Under the pieces are notes generated by a model. The model did no database searches, was not told the DNA's origin, and saw only the letters and a program-made list of their open reading frames with translations. Below are positions 9,117 through 18,537 of a stretch of DNA of 64,000 nt, piece after piece. Each line of letters begins with the position of its first letter. Position 1 is the first letter of the stretch. This DNA comes from CAYHVK01 sp964360255. GTDB lineage: Bacteria > Bdellovibrionota > Bdellovibrionia > Bdellovibrionales > UBA1609. The stretch spans positions 80,421-144,420 of the forward strand of contig CAYHVK010000011.1 in assembly GCA_964360255.1 (NCBI GenBank). Reading direction: 5' to 3'. The position numbers and the translations under genes are program-made.

Positions 9117-10171
9117 TACGAACAGTTTTAACACCTTTTTCTAGTGTTTATGCCAAAGTGATGAGCTTCAGAAACTCACTCTATGACAATGAAACCTTAG
9201 CGGTTTCAAAAATTGGTGCGCCCGTTATAAGCGTGGGTAACATAACAGTTGGTGGAACGGGTAAAACTCCATTTGTATTGGGCTTGCTCGACTGGGCCCA
9301 TACTCAAGGTATAGATGTAGGTGTGGTTTCACGCGGTTATAAAAGTGCCGGAAGTCATCCTCGAAAAGTGGATATTCAAATGCCAGATGCCCCTCATCTT
9401 TTTGGCGATGAGCCGACTTTGATTGCGATGAAAAATCAGGCGGTACCGGTCTACGTGGGCACTGATCGTGTTGAAGTGGGCAAGAAACTACTCAATGAAA
9501 ATAAAGTTAAACTCGTGATTGCAGACGATGCTTTTCAGCACCGTCGTTTACACCGAGATATCGATATTGTTTTGATTGATGCCTTAGGCCAGCTGTCAAA
9601 AGAGGCGCTTCTGCCTGCGGGGCGATTGCGCGAACCTTGCATAGGTTTATCGCGAGCTCATTACGTGGTGATCACTCGGGCGAACCTGATTTCTAATAAT
9701 AAATTAGAATCCTTAAAGAAAGAAATTCGCTCATTTGGTTTTACCGATGATAAAATTATCGAAGACCGCTTAGAGATCAAAGCCTGCTACGAGGTTCGCT
9801 TTCCGTCCAAAGAACGTCGTGATACGACGGTGGACCGTATTCCTCAGCCAGCGCTATTGATGTCGGCTATTGGACAGCCCAAATCATTTGAACTTTTGCT
9901 CGAAAACAATCAGATCAAATTTAAAAAGCATTTTATTTTTCAAGATCACCATGGTTTTACAGACCAAGATGTGGCAGCTATTATTGATAGCAAGGAAGCC
10001 AAATCAGCCCGCTGCGTGCTCACCACTGAGAAAGATATTGTAAAGCTCACTGAATTAGAGCTAACCCTCGAAGATTGGGGGCAATTGCCTGTTTTTGTTA
10101 TCGAAGTCTACAGTTCGTACAGTGAAAACATAAGGAAGCTGCATGATGCAATTATTGGCCTGGCTCGGTAA
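9113..10171 (+). CDS. lpxK: Tetraacyldisaccharide 4'-kinase
   Basis: Phosphorylates the 4' position of the lipid A disaccharide at the cytosolic face of the inner membrane. The 352 residues contain the LpxK-type P-loop GGTGKT (47-52) after a conserved 'SVGNITVG' strand, and the 'DDAFQHRRLHRDIDIVL' motif near residues 138-155. There is an N-terminal amphipathic or membrane-associated helix. It overlaps lpxB by 4 bases and the following acyltransferase by 29 bases. Together with lpxA and lpxB this covers much of lipid A synthesis; lpxC and lpxD are not in the window. Confidence 0.93.
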   Translation: MIRTVLTPFSSVYAKVMSFRNSLYDNETLAVSKIGAPVISVGNITVGGTGKTPFVLGLLDWAHTQGIDVGVVSRGYKSAGSHPRKVDIQMPDAPHLFGDEPTLIAMKNQAVPVYVGTDRVEVGKKLLNENKVKLVIADDAFQHRRLHRDIDIVLIDALGQLSKEALLPAGRLREPCIGLSRAHYVVITRANLISNNKLESLKKEIRSFGFTDDKIIEDRLEIKACYEVRFPSKERRDTTVDRIPQPALLMSAIGQPKSFELLLENNQIKFKKHFIFQDHHGFTDQDVAAIIDSKEAKSARCVLTTEKDIVKLTELELTLEDWGQLPVFVIEVYSSYSENIRKLHDAIIGLAR

Positions 10172-11021
10172 AGGGCTCGCTTTTATAATTCAGTCTTTGC
10201 CATATCCGCTGCAAAAATTTATTGGCCATGTTTTAGGCCACCTTTGGTTTGATGTTTTGCGAATCCGTCGCGACGTCATCTCGAAGAATTTGAATATTGC
10301 TTTCCCCGAATGGGATGAGAAAAAGAAGATTCAAGTTGGGCGGGCTTCTTGCCACAATTTAGGCATGACCCTTGTAGAGTTTTGCCGCATTCCATTTGTA
10401 AGCAAAAAGACGCAAATTGATTTTATTATCGAAGGGCTTGATCGTTTGAATGCCGCGAAAAACCAGGGACGTGGTGTTATTTTACTAACTTTGCATTTAG
10501 GAAATATTGATTGGGCCGCGACAGGCTTAGCGGTTTATGGTCAACCTCTAACGATTATATCTAAAGAGTTCAGTGTGAAGTGGCTGAATAATCTTTGGTT
10601 CGGAGTGCGTCGTCAGCTCGGAACCAAATTTATTGCTCCTCGAAACTCTTCGCTTACAATTTTGCGCTCACTTAAAGCAGGTGAGACTGTTGTCTTCGTG
10701 CTTGATCAATATATGGGCCCACCAATAGGCATTAAAACAAGATTTTTTGGAGTGGAAACAGGTACGGCCATGGGTCTGGCTATTTTAGCTGGCCGTTCGC
10801 AATCCCCAGTGATGCCGGCTTATTCTTATCGTCTCCCGGACGGAAGAACATACGTGGGCATTGACAAAGAAATTCCGTTTGTAGAAAGCGCAAATAAAGG
10901 CGACACTATTCGAGATATGACGCAGATCTATACGGATCAGCTCGAGAAATATGTCAGACAATATCCAGAACAATGGATGTGGGTGCATAGAAGATGGAAA
11001 AAATTTGTCGATTCAGTTTAA
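10143..11021 (+). CDS. lpxL: LpxL/LpxM-family lipid A acyltransferase
   Basis: Membrane-bound late acyltransferase that adds a secondary acyl chain to a lipid A precursor, using acyl-ACP. The 292 residues have an N-terminal hydrophobic anchor (about residues 5-25). The catalytic HX4D motif is H118-LGNI-D123, and the family segment 'VFVLDQYMGPPIG' follows near residues 183-195. Tandem ATG codons at 10143 and 10146 are both usable starts; either lies inside the lpxK 3' end. The choice between LpxL, LpxM or LpxP specificity cannot be made from sequence alone. Confidence 0.85.
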   Translation: MMQLLAWLGKGLAFIIQSLPYPLQKFIGHVLGHLWFDVLRIRRDVISKNLNIAFPEWDEKKKIQVGRASCHNLGMTLVEFCRIPFVSKKTQIDFIIEGLDRLNAAKNQGRGVILLTLHLGNIDWAATGLAVYGQPLTIISKEFSVKWLNNLWFGVRRQLGTKFIAPRNSSLTILRSLKAGETVVFVLDQYMGPPIGIKTRFFGVETGTAMGLAILAGRSQSPVMPAYSYRLPDGRTYVGIDKEIPFVESANKGDTIRDMTQIYTDQLEKYVRQYPEQWMWVHRRWKKFVDSV

Positions 11022-12040
11022 TCTTTCTTTTGCTCGTCGGCTGTTCGACGAAAGAAATTATGCAAGACACTAAACAAGGTCCTTCTGAGCAGGATAACGA
11101 GTTTGAAAAAGTCGTTCGAGTTCAAGATATCAAAGAGAGTAAAAAGTCATCTGAGCCTGTTGAGCAAGTCACCTTACCTATCGCACAACCTGAGCCCAAG
11201 AAGTCGGCCCAAGTAAAAAGCTCGCCTAAAGATGTAAAAGCTCCAGTTAAACCGATTGAAATAAAGCCGGTCGTGAAAACTTCAACCCGAGAACCCAAAA
11301 TAGAAGATTCAGTGGGTTTTAACGGTCGCCGCCCCATTGAAGATCCATACCGTGCCGGTGAGAAGGTTGTATTAACTGCCAAATACTTAAATGTTGAAGC
11401 CGGGGACATTACTCTTGAGGTTCTGCCTTTCAAGAAGGTGAATGATCGCAAAGCTTATCACTTACGAATGAACATTCAGACGAATAAAACGTTTAATATG
11501 TTCTATGCAGTGAACAATACGTCTGAAACTTATCTCGACTATGACACAATGGTTCCGCAAACATTTACTTATGATGCCAAAGAGTCTTCGCGTATTCGGG
11601 AGTACAAAATTTTCTTCGATACGAAAAAACAAGAGGCCACTCAGTGGCGTCGAGAAGTGCATAAGAAAAAAGGCGAGTCTAAAAAGAAAATCACTTGGAA
11701 GATTGAACCCTATTCACAAAATATTTTAAGTGCGCTTTTTTATCTTCGTGCTTTCCAGCTTGAGCCCGGCAAGAAGTACTCTTATCGTGTGGCGGACGAA
11801 GGTAAGAATTACGTGTTTACCTTTCATGTTTTGCGCCGTGAGAAACTGGAAACTTCTAAAGGCGTACTCAACACTCTTGTGATTCGACCTGATTATCAAA
11901 TCGATGGTACCTTTAAGCCTTCTGGCCAAAACACAATTTGGGTGACGGACGATAACCGTAAATTTATCGTGCAAATTGCGGCCAAAGTTAAAATTGGCAC
12001 TTTCATGCTCAAGCTTAAATCTATCGAAGGCCCTAAGTAA
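10994..12040 (+). CDS. DUF3108-domain lipoprotein
   Basis: A 348-residue predicted lipoprotein. The signal sequence ends in a lipobox LLVGC, with Cys near residue 17. A Lys/Pro/Glu-rich, probably unstructured linker (about residues 20-110) is followed by a C-terminal domain starting near 'RAGEKVVLTAKYLNVEAGD', which fits the DUF3108 family of periplasmic beta-rich proteins. DUF3108 proteins often sit beside lipid A or LPS genes, but their biochemical role is not established. It overlaps the acyltransferase by 28 bases and its stop overlaps the next ATG by one base, so it belongs to the LPS operon. Confidence 0.75.
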   Translation: MEKICRFSLIFLLLVGCSTKEIMQDTKQGPSEQDNEFEKVVRVQDIKESKKSSEPVEQVTLPIAQPEPKKSAQVKSSPKDVKAPVKPIEIKPVVKTSTREPKIEDSVGFNGRRPIEDPYRAGEKVVLTAKYLNVEAGDITLEVLPFKKVNDRKAYHLRMNIQTNKTFNMFYAVNNTSETYLDYDTMVPQTFTYDAKESSRIREYKIFFDTKKQEATQWRREVHKKKGESKKKITWKIEPYSQNILSALFYLRAFQLEPGKKYSYRVADEGKNYVFTFHVLRREKLETSKGVLNTLVIRPDYQIDGTFKPSGQNTIWVTDDNRKFIVQIAAKVKIGTFMLKLKSIEGPK

Positions 12041-13209
12041 TGGCAGAAATTGGGTGTCGCTATTTTAATGGCTACAAACCCTGTGGGCTCAATGACGTTT
12101 GTGACCCGTCTTGTCCTTCTCGTGATATTGTTGAAACTCGAATTCTAATAATTCATCTTGAAGCTTTGGGCGCGGTGTTGCGCTCGACGGCTCTTTTACC
12201 GGCGATCAAACGTAAGTATCCTCGCAGTCATGTGACTTGGCTCACTAAAAGTCCAGCAGATGGGCTGCTGAAGAATTTAAAAGAAGTTGATCGTATTTTA
12301 ACTTTGCAGACTGAAAATATTTTGAAAATTCAAGGTTTGGAGTTCGACGCCGTGCTGGTTGTTGATAAAAATCAAATGATTGGCGGAATTCTTAAGAATA
12401 TTATAGCTAAGAAGGTATATGGCTTTATTGTTGATGCTAAAACGGGTGCGATTCTTCCCGCGACTTTAGCCGCGGAAGAGCTCTGGAAGATCGGACTTTC
12501 GGATGAAATTAAGTTTCATGTGAATAAGAAATCTGAAGTTCAATTGGCCACCGAAGCTCTTGAACTGCCTTATCAACGCGATCCTTATCAGCTTGTTTTT
12601 TCGGCGGATGAGCAGAAGCTGGTCCAGCAACGTCGCCAAATGTGGGCGCCTAAGAATGAGATTTTAATTGGTTTAAATACCGGTTGTGCCGGAGTCATTC
12701 CTTATAAAAAATTGACTGTCGATTTTCAGCGCGAAATTATTGGTCATCTTTCGGCTCAATTAAAATCCTCATCTCATAACTTTAATTTTGTTTTATTGGG
12801 CGGGCCAGAAGATACCGAGCGCAATAAAGAGATCGCCAAAGATTTAGATGTCATCTCATCGCCCACTGAACTTGGTTTGCGGGACGGACTTTGCAGCACG
12901 GCGGCCGTGGACATTGTTATCACCGGTGATAGTTTAGGTATGCATATGGCTATTGCCGCTCAGAAGTGGACGCTGGCGTGGTTTGGCCCTACCTGTGCCC
13001 ATGAAATCGATTTATTTGACCGTGGCGTGCACATCATGACTCAAGCCACTTGCAGCCCTTGCTGGAAGAGATCGTGCGATAAAACGCCAATGTGTTATGA
13101 TCAGGTACTAACGAAAGATATTCTTCAAGGTGTTTTAAAAGGAATTGATTGGCTCACCTCATCTACCAAACCGCATTCATCGGCGACCTCTTACTCACCA
13201 CACCCTTAA
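12040..13209 (+). CDS. Family 9 glycosyltransferase (heptosyltransferase-like) with cysteine-rich N-terminus
   Basis: Predicted cytosolic LPS-core glycosyltransferase of the ADP-heptose type (GT9). The 389 residues have an N-terminal GT-B half beginning at 'ILIIHLEALGAVLRSTALLP' (about residues 31-50). The donor-binding half has 'GLNTGCAG' and the 'TGDSLGMHMAIA' segment near residue 300. An unusual extension carries Cys6, Cys15, Cys21 and Cys25, and a second cluster (CSPCWKRSCDKTPMC) is near residue 345, suggesting a metal site. It overlaps the next glycosyltransferase gene by 61 bases. Acceptor and sugar are unknown. Confidence 0.8.
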   Translation: MAEIGCRYFNGYKPCGLNDVCDPSCPSRDIVETRILIIHLEALGAVLRSTALLPAIKRKYPRSHVTWLTKSPADGLLKNLKEVDRILTLQTENILKIQGLEFDAVLVVDKNQMIGGILKNIIAKKVYGFIVDAKTGAILPATLAAEELWKIGLSDEIKFHVNKKSEVQLATEALELPYQRDPYQLVFSADEQKLVQQRRQMWAPKNEILIGLNTGCAGVIPYKKLTVDFQREIIGHLSAQLKSSSHNFNFVLLGGPEDTERNKEIAKDLDVISSPTELGLRDGLCSTAAVDIVITGDSLGMHMAIAAQKWTLAWFGPTCAHEIDLFDRGVHIMTQATCSPCWKRSCDKTPMCYDQVLTKDILQGVLKGIDWLTSSTKPHSSATSYSPHP

Positions 13210-14234
13210 TTCGTGAGTTTCGCCAGCTGTATCCGAAAGATCAGATCGTTCTGGCTTGTCGTAAGGGCGGGGGAGAACTTTTTAAAACTTTAGGTTTGGT
13301 TGATGAAGTCATCGAAATCGATAAATCGAAGTCAGGAGCGCAGTCCGAATTTGAATCCCGCCTCAGACAAAGCTCTTACCAAAATATTATTTGCGCCCAC
13401 CAATCTTTCAGAACTCATAAGTTAATGCTGACTTTAAAGGCCGAGAGAAAAATCGGTTATCGTCAGTGGTGGAACAGTTTTATATTTCATGATCGGGTTC
13501 GGCGGCCCCTGCATTTGCCAGAGGCTTTGCGCCTTCTCGCACTTCTTCAGCCGTTAAGTGAAGAGTTTAAAACGAAATTTGAGCGCGCGGTGAGCAGCGG
13601 TGTTCAAAACAATTTAAAGATGCAAACTTCAGTTCGTGAATGGCCAGCCTTGATTCCGTACTTCGCTTCAATGGAGATCGATCTTAAAACTGAATCTCAT
13701 CAGCAGAAAATCAAAGATGTCCTCGCAAAATTTAAAATTCAGCAGCCAGCGGTTTTTATTGCACCCGGAAGTGTCTGGGCCACAAAAAAATGGACAGAAG
13801 ATCATTACCAAGATCTTTGCCGTCGTCTTATTCATAAAGGTTTTAAAATTTATCTGACAGGAAGCCCGGCTGAAGTGGCTGTTTGCGAGAGAATCGCGGC
13901 AGGAGTGGGTTCACCAGGAGCACTCATCAATCTCGCTGGACAAACTTCAATACCCGATCTTTTTTATTTGTATTCGCAAGGTGAGTATCTCATTGCCAAT
14001 GACAGCTCGCCTATTCATTTGGCGGCGATGAGTGCGGCTAAGACGATTGCTATTTTCGGCCCGACGACTTTAAGTCTGGGTTATCGTCCTTGGAATGATA
14101 AAGCGCGAGTGGCACAAATTGAATTGATCTGCCGCCCTTGCGGCGCTCACGGGCACAATAAATGTCCTATCGGAACTCATGACTGTATGAAGAAGCTTGG
14201 CGCGCAGCACGTGATGCAGCTGATGACCAGTTAA
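13149..14234 (+). CDS. waaF: ADP-heptose--LPS heptosyltransferase (WaaF-like, GT9)
   Basis: Adds a heptose to the LPS inner core. The 361 residues show a typical GT9 start 'IYQTAFIGDLLLTTPLIREF', the mid-protein 'FIAPGSVWATKKWTEDHY' motif, and 'IANDSSPIHLAAMSAAKTIAIFGPTT' donor-site residues near 285-310. A C-terminal Cys cluster (CRPCGAHGHNKCPIGTHDC) is common in WaaF-like enzymes. The TTG at 13149 is the likely start; AAGGA lies just upstream inside the previous gene. The stop (14232-14234) directly abuts the stop of the convergent response regulator. WaaF versus WaaC is not certain. Confidence 0.82.
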   Translation: MAHLIYQTAFIGDLLLTTPLIREFRQLYPKDQIVLACRKGGGELFKTLGLVDEVIEIDKSKSGAQSEFESRLRQSSYQNIICAHQSFRTHKLMLTLKAERKIGYRQWWNSFIFHDRVRRPLHLPEALRLLALLQPLSEEFKTKFERAVSSGVQNNLKMQTSVREWPALIPYFASMEIDLKTESHQQKIKDVLAKFKIQQPAVFIAPGSVWATKKWTEDHYQDLCRRLIHKGFKIYLTGSPAEVAVCERIAAGVGSPGALINLAGQTSIPDLFYLYSQGEYLIANDSSPIHLAAMSAAKTIAIFGPTTLSLGYRPWNDKARVAQIELICRPCGAHGHNKCPIGTHDCMKKLGAQHVMQLMTS

Positions 14235-15641
14235 CTACTTCTGGAATTTCGCCACATCGATATTGTACTTCTTAATTTTACGCAGAAGCGTGTTCTTCGG
14301 AATATTCGCATGCGCTACAGTTTTATTGATTTTACCGTCATTGGCGCGAAGAGCGCTTTCGATAAAATCTTTTTCTGCTGACTCCTTGAATGAGTCAAAA
14401 TCAAGCGGGCCGCGGTAGCCATTGATTTGCGTCTCTGTAGCTTTAACACGGGCTTCGGCAATGACATGTTCAGGCAAGCTCGACGCCGTGATGTAATCAG
14501 AGTTCTCAACAATAAAAGCTCTTTCAATTAAATTCTCGAGCTCACGAATGTTGCCTGGAAAGCGATACTGCTGAAGAACGGCGAGGGCGTCAGGTTTCAT
14601 TCCCATCATAATGCGGCCTAATTTCTTAGAGAATTTATTAATGAAGAATTTTACAAGTTCAGCTAAATCATCTTTTCGTTCGCGGAGCGGTGGTAAGAAA
14701 ATAGGCATTACATTCAAGCGATAAAATAAATCTTCTCTAAATGTGCCATCTTCCATCATCATTTCTAAATTTTGATTGGTGGCAGCGACGATGCGGGCAT
14801 TGGTTCGCATTTCGTGATTGCTACCGACCGGCATAAATTTTCTCTCTTGCAGAACGCGAAGGAGTTTCACTTGGAGTTCAGGTTTGAGTTCGCCGATTTC
14901 ATCCAAGAAAAGAGTGCCTTTATTGGCGAGCTGAAACTTACCAATTTTACGTTCACTGGCTCCGGTGAATGAGCCCTTTTCGTGACCGAAGAGTTCGCTC
15001 TCCATTAAATTTTCAGGAATGGCGCCACAGTTGAGAGCCACAAATGGCCCGTGTTTTTGTGGGGAGTTGTAGTGAATGGCGCGGGCCACAAGTTCTTTGC
15101 CAGTCCCGTTTTCACCGCGAATAAGCACGGTCGTATCGACTTGGGCCAGGCGGTTGATTAAGAAGAAAACTTCGCGCATTTTTTCAGAAGTGCCAACAAA
15201 TTTTGAATCAATATCGTCATCTAGAATCGGGCTTGAGATCGCAAGGCTAGAAACCATTTCTTTGGTTTCAACCGCTTTTTTTACGAGACGAATGACTTTA
15301 TCCGGATCAATGGGCTTCTCGGTGTAATCGAAGGCGCCGAACTTAATGGCATTGATGGCGTCCTGTAAATTACTGTGCGCGGTCATGATCACAACAAAAG
15401 TTCGAGGATCATGATCTTTAATCATCTTTAAAGCTTCGAGTCCGTCCATCTCTGGCATGCGAACATCCATGAGAACCAAATCGAAATTCGCCTTTGTCAC
15501 TTGCTCGACGGCGGCACGACCATTTTCTGCTTCCGTAATGTGAATGCTGTATTCTGGCAATGAGGATGTGAGAATAGACGAGAGCGATTTACGCAATTGC
15601 ATCTCATCGTCGACGATCAGGATATTAAGATTCAATGACAT
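14235..15641 (-). CDS. Sigma-54-dependent response regulator (NtrC family)
   Basis: Transcription activator that remodels sigma-54 RNA polymerase after phosphorylation. The 468 residues contain a receiver domain with phospho-acceptor Asp59 and an AAA+ domain with Walker A GENGTGKE (176-183) and the sigma-54 contact loop GSFTGA (223-228). A C-terminal Fis-type helix-turn-helix follows near residues 430-460. A good AGGAGA ribosome site precedes the ATG at 15641. It overlaps the upstream CHASE2 kinase by 17 bases, so the two are a cognate pair. Target promoters are not evident in the window. Confidence 0.92.
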   Translation of the reverse strand: MSLNLNILIVDDEMQLRKSLSSILTSSLPEYSIHITEAENGRAAVEQVTKANFDLVLMDVRMPEMDGLEALKMIKDHDPRTFVVIMTAHSNLQDAINAIKFGAFDYTEKPIDPDKVIRLVKKAVETKEMVSSLAISSPILDDDIDSKFVGTSEKMREVFFLINRLAQVDTTVLIRGENGTGKELVARAIHYNSPQKHGPFVALNCGAIPENLMESELFGHEKGSFTGASERKIGKFQLANKGTLFLDEIGELKPELQVKLLRVLQERKFMPVGSNHEMRTNARIVAATNQNLEMMMEDGTFREDLFYRLNVMPIFLPPLRERKDDLAELVKFFINKFSKKLGRIMMGMKPDALAVLQQYRFPGNIRELENLIERAFIVENSDYITASSLPEHVIAEARVKATETQINGYRGPLDFDSFKESAEKDFIESALRANDGKINKTVAHANIPKNTLLRKIKKYNIDVAKFQK

Positions 15642-17523
15642 TTTCTTCTCCTACAGCTTGTTCGATCGCCTGATTCGGTAATCTAAAGCCGACTTTTGTT
15701 CCTACATTCACTTGGCTGTCTAAGAAGACTTGCCCCTTGTGAAGCTCAATAAAATATTTAACCAGATAAAGACCTAAGCCCGAACCTTTCGGTTTGCTGC
15801 GGCCCAATTCACCTCTAAAGAATTTTTCAAAAATATGCTGCTGCTCACTGGCTTGAATGCCTGGTCCGTTATCTTCTACCATACAGAGAATATCGCCATC
15901 AATATCTCTCGAGGTCACAAGAACACGTCCACCTTCGGGAGTGTACTGAATTGCGTTTTCAATTAAATTTAAAATCACTTCTCCAATAAGAACCGGATCC
16001 ACTTCGATCAAGAACATCGGCTCAAGTTCGGCGTTGAGGCTGATGCGTTTGTTGGCGGCGAGAGGTTGCAATCGCTCCAAAGCCGTTTCTATCAACTCAT
16101 TCAAGTCACTGGCTTCTTTTTTAATTCTAAAATCGCGTGACTCAACCCGTGTGATTTGTAAGATCGTATGAATATAGCGGTGCAGCTCAGTCGCTTCTGT
16201 TCGCAGGGCCGTTAAATCATCTTGGCGTCCTGCTGTTTGTGCATCAAGCATCATTCGATCGCAAATAGCCTGAATTTTAGCAATGGGAGTTTTCAGATCA
16301 TGACTGATCAAGCTTAAGAAGTTATTTTTGAGCTCTTCAACTGAAATCAAAAACTCGCGCTCTTTTTCAAGCTGAATATTGACGTAATCTTTCATGGTCA
16401 GCTGGAAGCTAATAAAAATAACGGTGGTGGCGAACATCGTCACGAACACTGTCACAATAGGCAGCCAGAAGTAGAATTGATCAAAGAGCCAAACAGAAAA
16501 CCCTGAATAAAGCGTGATCGAGAAAAGAAGCATAAAGAGCGCTAATGTTTGTGGATAATAGCTGGTGACGAGAGCGGCAAAGATCACGAAAGCTAAAATA
16601 AGGGCTAATGATTGTAGTGGAGTGAGGGTTGTCGTCCAACGTTTATTGATTTGGTTGTCAATGACGTTGGCTAAAATTTCAGCTCTTGGCATTGGCCCGA
16701 GCGGAGTTTGAAAAGTTTGCCCTTCAGAGTCTAAACCACCAATAATCACAATTTTGTTGTGCAAGAAGTTTTCTGGTATTTTGCCGTTCAGAATTTTTTC
16801 GGCGGTCAAAACTTCAAAAGTACGGGCGGGCCCACGAAAGTTAATCAGAGGAGCTTGAGAAGGAAAGTTAGACACCTCACCTCTGTTCACTTCGAGATGT
16901 TTTAAAAGCTGGCTGGCCATATGAGGAATGGGTTCGCCAGTGTATGAGAAGCGGCGAACAATACCATCTCGATCGACGGCAATTTCATTCATACCGGCTT
17001 GGCGGCTGTACGTGCGAGCGAAACGCGAAGTGAGAATTCGGCCCTCACCATCAAGTTGCGTAGACCAAACAATTTTTGGATTGGTAAAAATAGGCGAGAG
17101 TAAATACTCATCGCTCGGACGAGGAATGTTTTCGCCGAAATAAATTCCTACGCCCACGGTGCGGGGGTTCTGTGCTAAAATTTTCTGCAAAAGTTTTTGC
17201 CAGAGCTGAGCATTCCAGAAAAAACTATCGCTAAAATAAGACGCTTCTTTAAGAGGGCGAAAATAATTGAGAGTTTGCCCTTGGAGGCGGGCCCACTCTT
17301 GGCGCGGAAGAAGTACGACGACGATTTGCGAATCGGCTTGTTGAGCGTTTCGAATCTGAAGGCGAAGATCAAAATCATTCTGCTGATCGACAAATAAGAA
17401 GATGGCGCCCACCATCCAGGCGGCAAAAATACGCAAAACCACACCCTTTTTTCTCCAGAGTGCACGCTTGGCGATAACGAAATAAGCCCGTAATTGTCGG
17501 ACATTCAAAGAATTCACTAACAC
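15625..17523 (-). CDS. CHASE2-domain sensor histidine kinase
   Basis: Membrane sensor kinase, probable partner of the sigma-54 activator encoded next to it. The 632 residues have one N-terminal membrane segment (about 30-47) and an extracytoplasmic CHASE2 domain (about 50-285, with the typical 'DLRLQIRNA' start). Three further membrane segments lie at about 300-370. A HisKA domain with phospho-acceptor His408 in SHDLKTP follows, then a HATPase domain with the N box 'LNLIENAIQYTPEGG' and glycine boxes 'DNGPGI' and 'GSGLGLYLVK'. The GTG at 17523 is the longest start; a second GTG lies two codons in, and no clear ribosome site separates them. The signal sensed by CHASE2 is unknown. Confidence 0.88.
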   Translation of the reverse strand: MLVNSLNVRQLRAYFVIAKRALWRKKGVVLRIFAAWMVGAIFLFVDQQNDFDLRLQIRNAQQADSQIVVVLLPRQEWARLQGQTLNYFRPLKEASYFSDSFFWNAQLWQKLLQKILAQNPRTVGVGIYFGENIPRPSDEYLLSPIFTNPKIVWSTQLDGEGRILTSRFARTYSRQAGMNEIAVDRDGIVRRFSYTGEPIPHMASQLLKHLEVNRGEVSNFPSQAPLINFRGPARTFEVLTAEKILNGKIPENFLHNKIVIIGGLDSEGQTFQTPLGPMPRAEILANVIDNQINKRWTTTLTPLQSLALILAFVIFAALVTSYYPQTLALFMLLFSITLYSGFSVWLFDQFYFWLPIVTVFVTMFATTVIFISFQLTMKDYVNIQLEKEREFLISVEELKNNFLSLISHDLKTPIAKIQAICDRMMLDAQTAGRQDDLTALRTEATELHRYIHTILQITRVESRDFRIKKEASDLNELIETALERLQPLAANKRISLNAELEPMFLIEVDPVLIGEVILNLIENAIQYTPEGGRVLVTSRDIDGDILCMVEDNGPGIQASEQQHIFEKFFRGELGRSKPKGSGLGLYLVKYFIELHKGQVFLDSQVNVGTKVGFRLPNQAIEQAVGEENVIES

Positions 17524-17552
17524 GGCGTACCAAAGGGTTGTGAAGAATTCAA

Positions 17553-17580
17553 TTGGTTAGCCAAAAAAACTTGCTATTTT
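17553..17580 (+). promoter_or_regulatory. Possible ribF promoter (extended -10), leaderless
   Basis: TTGGTT (17553-17558), a 16-base spacer and TATTTT (17575-17580), preceded by TGC as an extended -10. Transcription would start about 7 bases on, at or next to the ribF ATG at 17587. No Shine-Dalgarno sequence is visible before that ATG. Confidence 0.4.
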
Positions 17581-17586
17581 AAGCAC

Positions 17587-18537
17587 ATGCGCGTGTTCAC
17601 AGATGTTAAAAGTATAGCTGGTCTACCGGGGCCAAAGGTCATCACAATTGGTAATTTTGATGGTTTGCATTTGGGTCATAAGAAGCTCATTGAATCAGCC
17701 GTAAAAAAAGCAAAAGAAATCAATGGTTTGGCCGGAGTTCTCACATTCTCTCCGCACCCTGCAAAGGTGCTGCGGCCAGAAATAGAGCTGAAGCAGCTCT
17801 ATACTCTTGATGAAACGCTCCCTTTATTAGAGGGTGCCGGCATAGATTTTGTTGTTGTGCAAAATTTCGATGTCGCCTTCGCCCGCACCCCAGCCGAGCA
17901 ATTTGTTCACGATTATCTGTGGCTGAACTTCAAACCTCAACATGTGGTTGTGGGTTACGATTTTGCTTTTGGAGCTGATCGCGCCGGATCACTTTCGACG
18001 CTTAAAAGCGCCGGTCAGAAATTGGGTTTCGGCGTGACCAGTGAATCACCTTTGCTTTTTAATGAATTGCCGATTTCAAGTTCACGAATTCGCGAGTTAT
18101 TGCTCGCGGGCGATGTCTCTGGGGTGCCTGCGCTCTTAGGGCGCGAATACTCCATCACCGGAACTGTTCAAGCTGGTCATGCTCGTGGCCGCGGAATTGG
18201 TTTTTCAACAGCAAATATTGCAACTCAGAAAGAAATTATCCCGCGAGTCGGTGTGTACGCCACCGAATTTTTATGGAGAGGGCGAAAATATCCGTCAGCG
18301 ACTAATGTGGGGTACAGTCCGACCTTTAAAAATCCAAACGTGCAGCCGCTGACAATTGAAACTCATATTTTTGATTTCAATCAGGATATTTATGGTGAGG
18401 CCGTGGAGGTCTTTTTCAAAAAACGCATTCGAAACGAAATAAAGTTTAATTCTGTTGATGAACTCAAAGCACAAATTCAGAATGATATAGTAGAAGTTAA
18501 AAATTTTTTTAAGGATCATCATGCTGAACTGGGTTGA
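17587..18537 (+). CDS. ribF: Bifunctional riboflavin kinase / FAD synthetase
   Basis: Converts riboflavin to FMN and then to FAD in the cytosol. The 316 residues have an N-terminal nucleotidyltransferase domain with GNFDGLHLGH (22-31) and the 'SSRIRELLLAGDV' segment near residue 160. The C-terminal flavokinase domain begins near residue 185 and contains GHARGRGIGFSTANI (about 198-212), a variant of the usual GR.LGFPTAN. Length is normal. The gene is divergent from the CHASE2 kinase and its end overlaps the AroE-like gene by 17 bases. Confidence 0.93.
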   Translation: MRVFTDVKSIAGLPGPKVITIGNFDGLHLGHKKLIESAVKKAKEINGLAGVLTFSPHPAKVLRPEIELKQLYTLDETLPLLEGAGIDFVVVQNFDVAFARTPAEQFVHDYLWLNFKPQHVVVGYDFAFGADRAGSLSTLKSAGQKLGFGVTSESPLLFNELPISSSRIRELLLAGDVSGVPALLGREYSITGTVQAGHARGRGIGFSTANIATQKEIIPRVGVYATEFLWRGRKYPSATNVGYSPTFKNPNVQPLTIETHIFDFNQDIYGEAVEVFFKKRIRNEIKFNSVDELKAQIQNDIVEVKNFFKDHHAELG

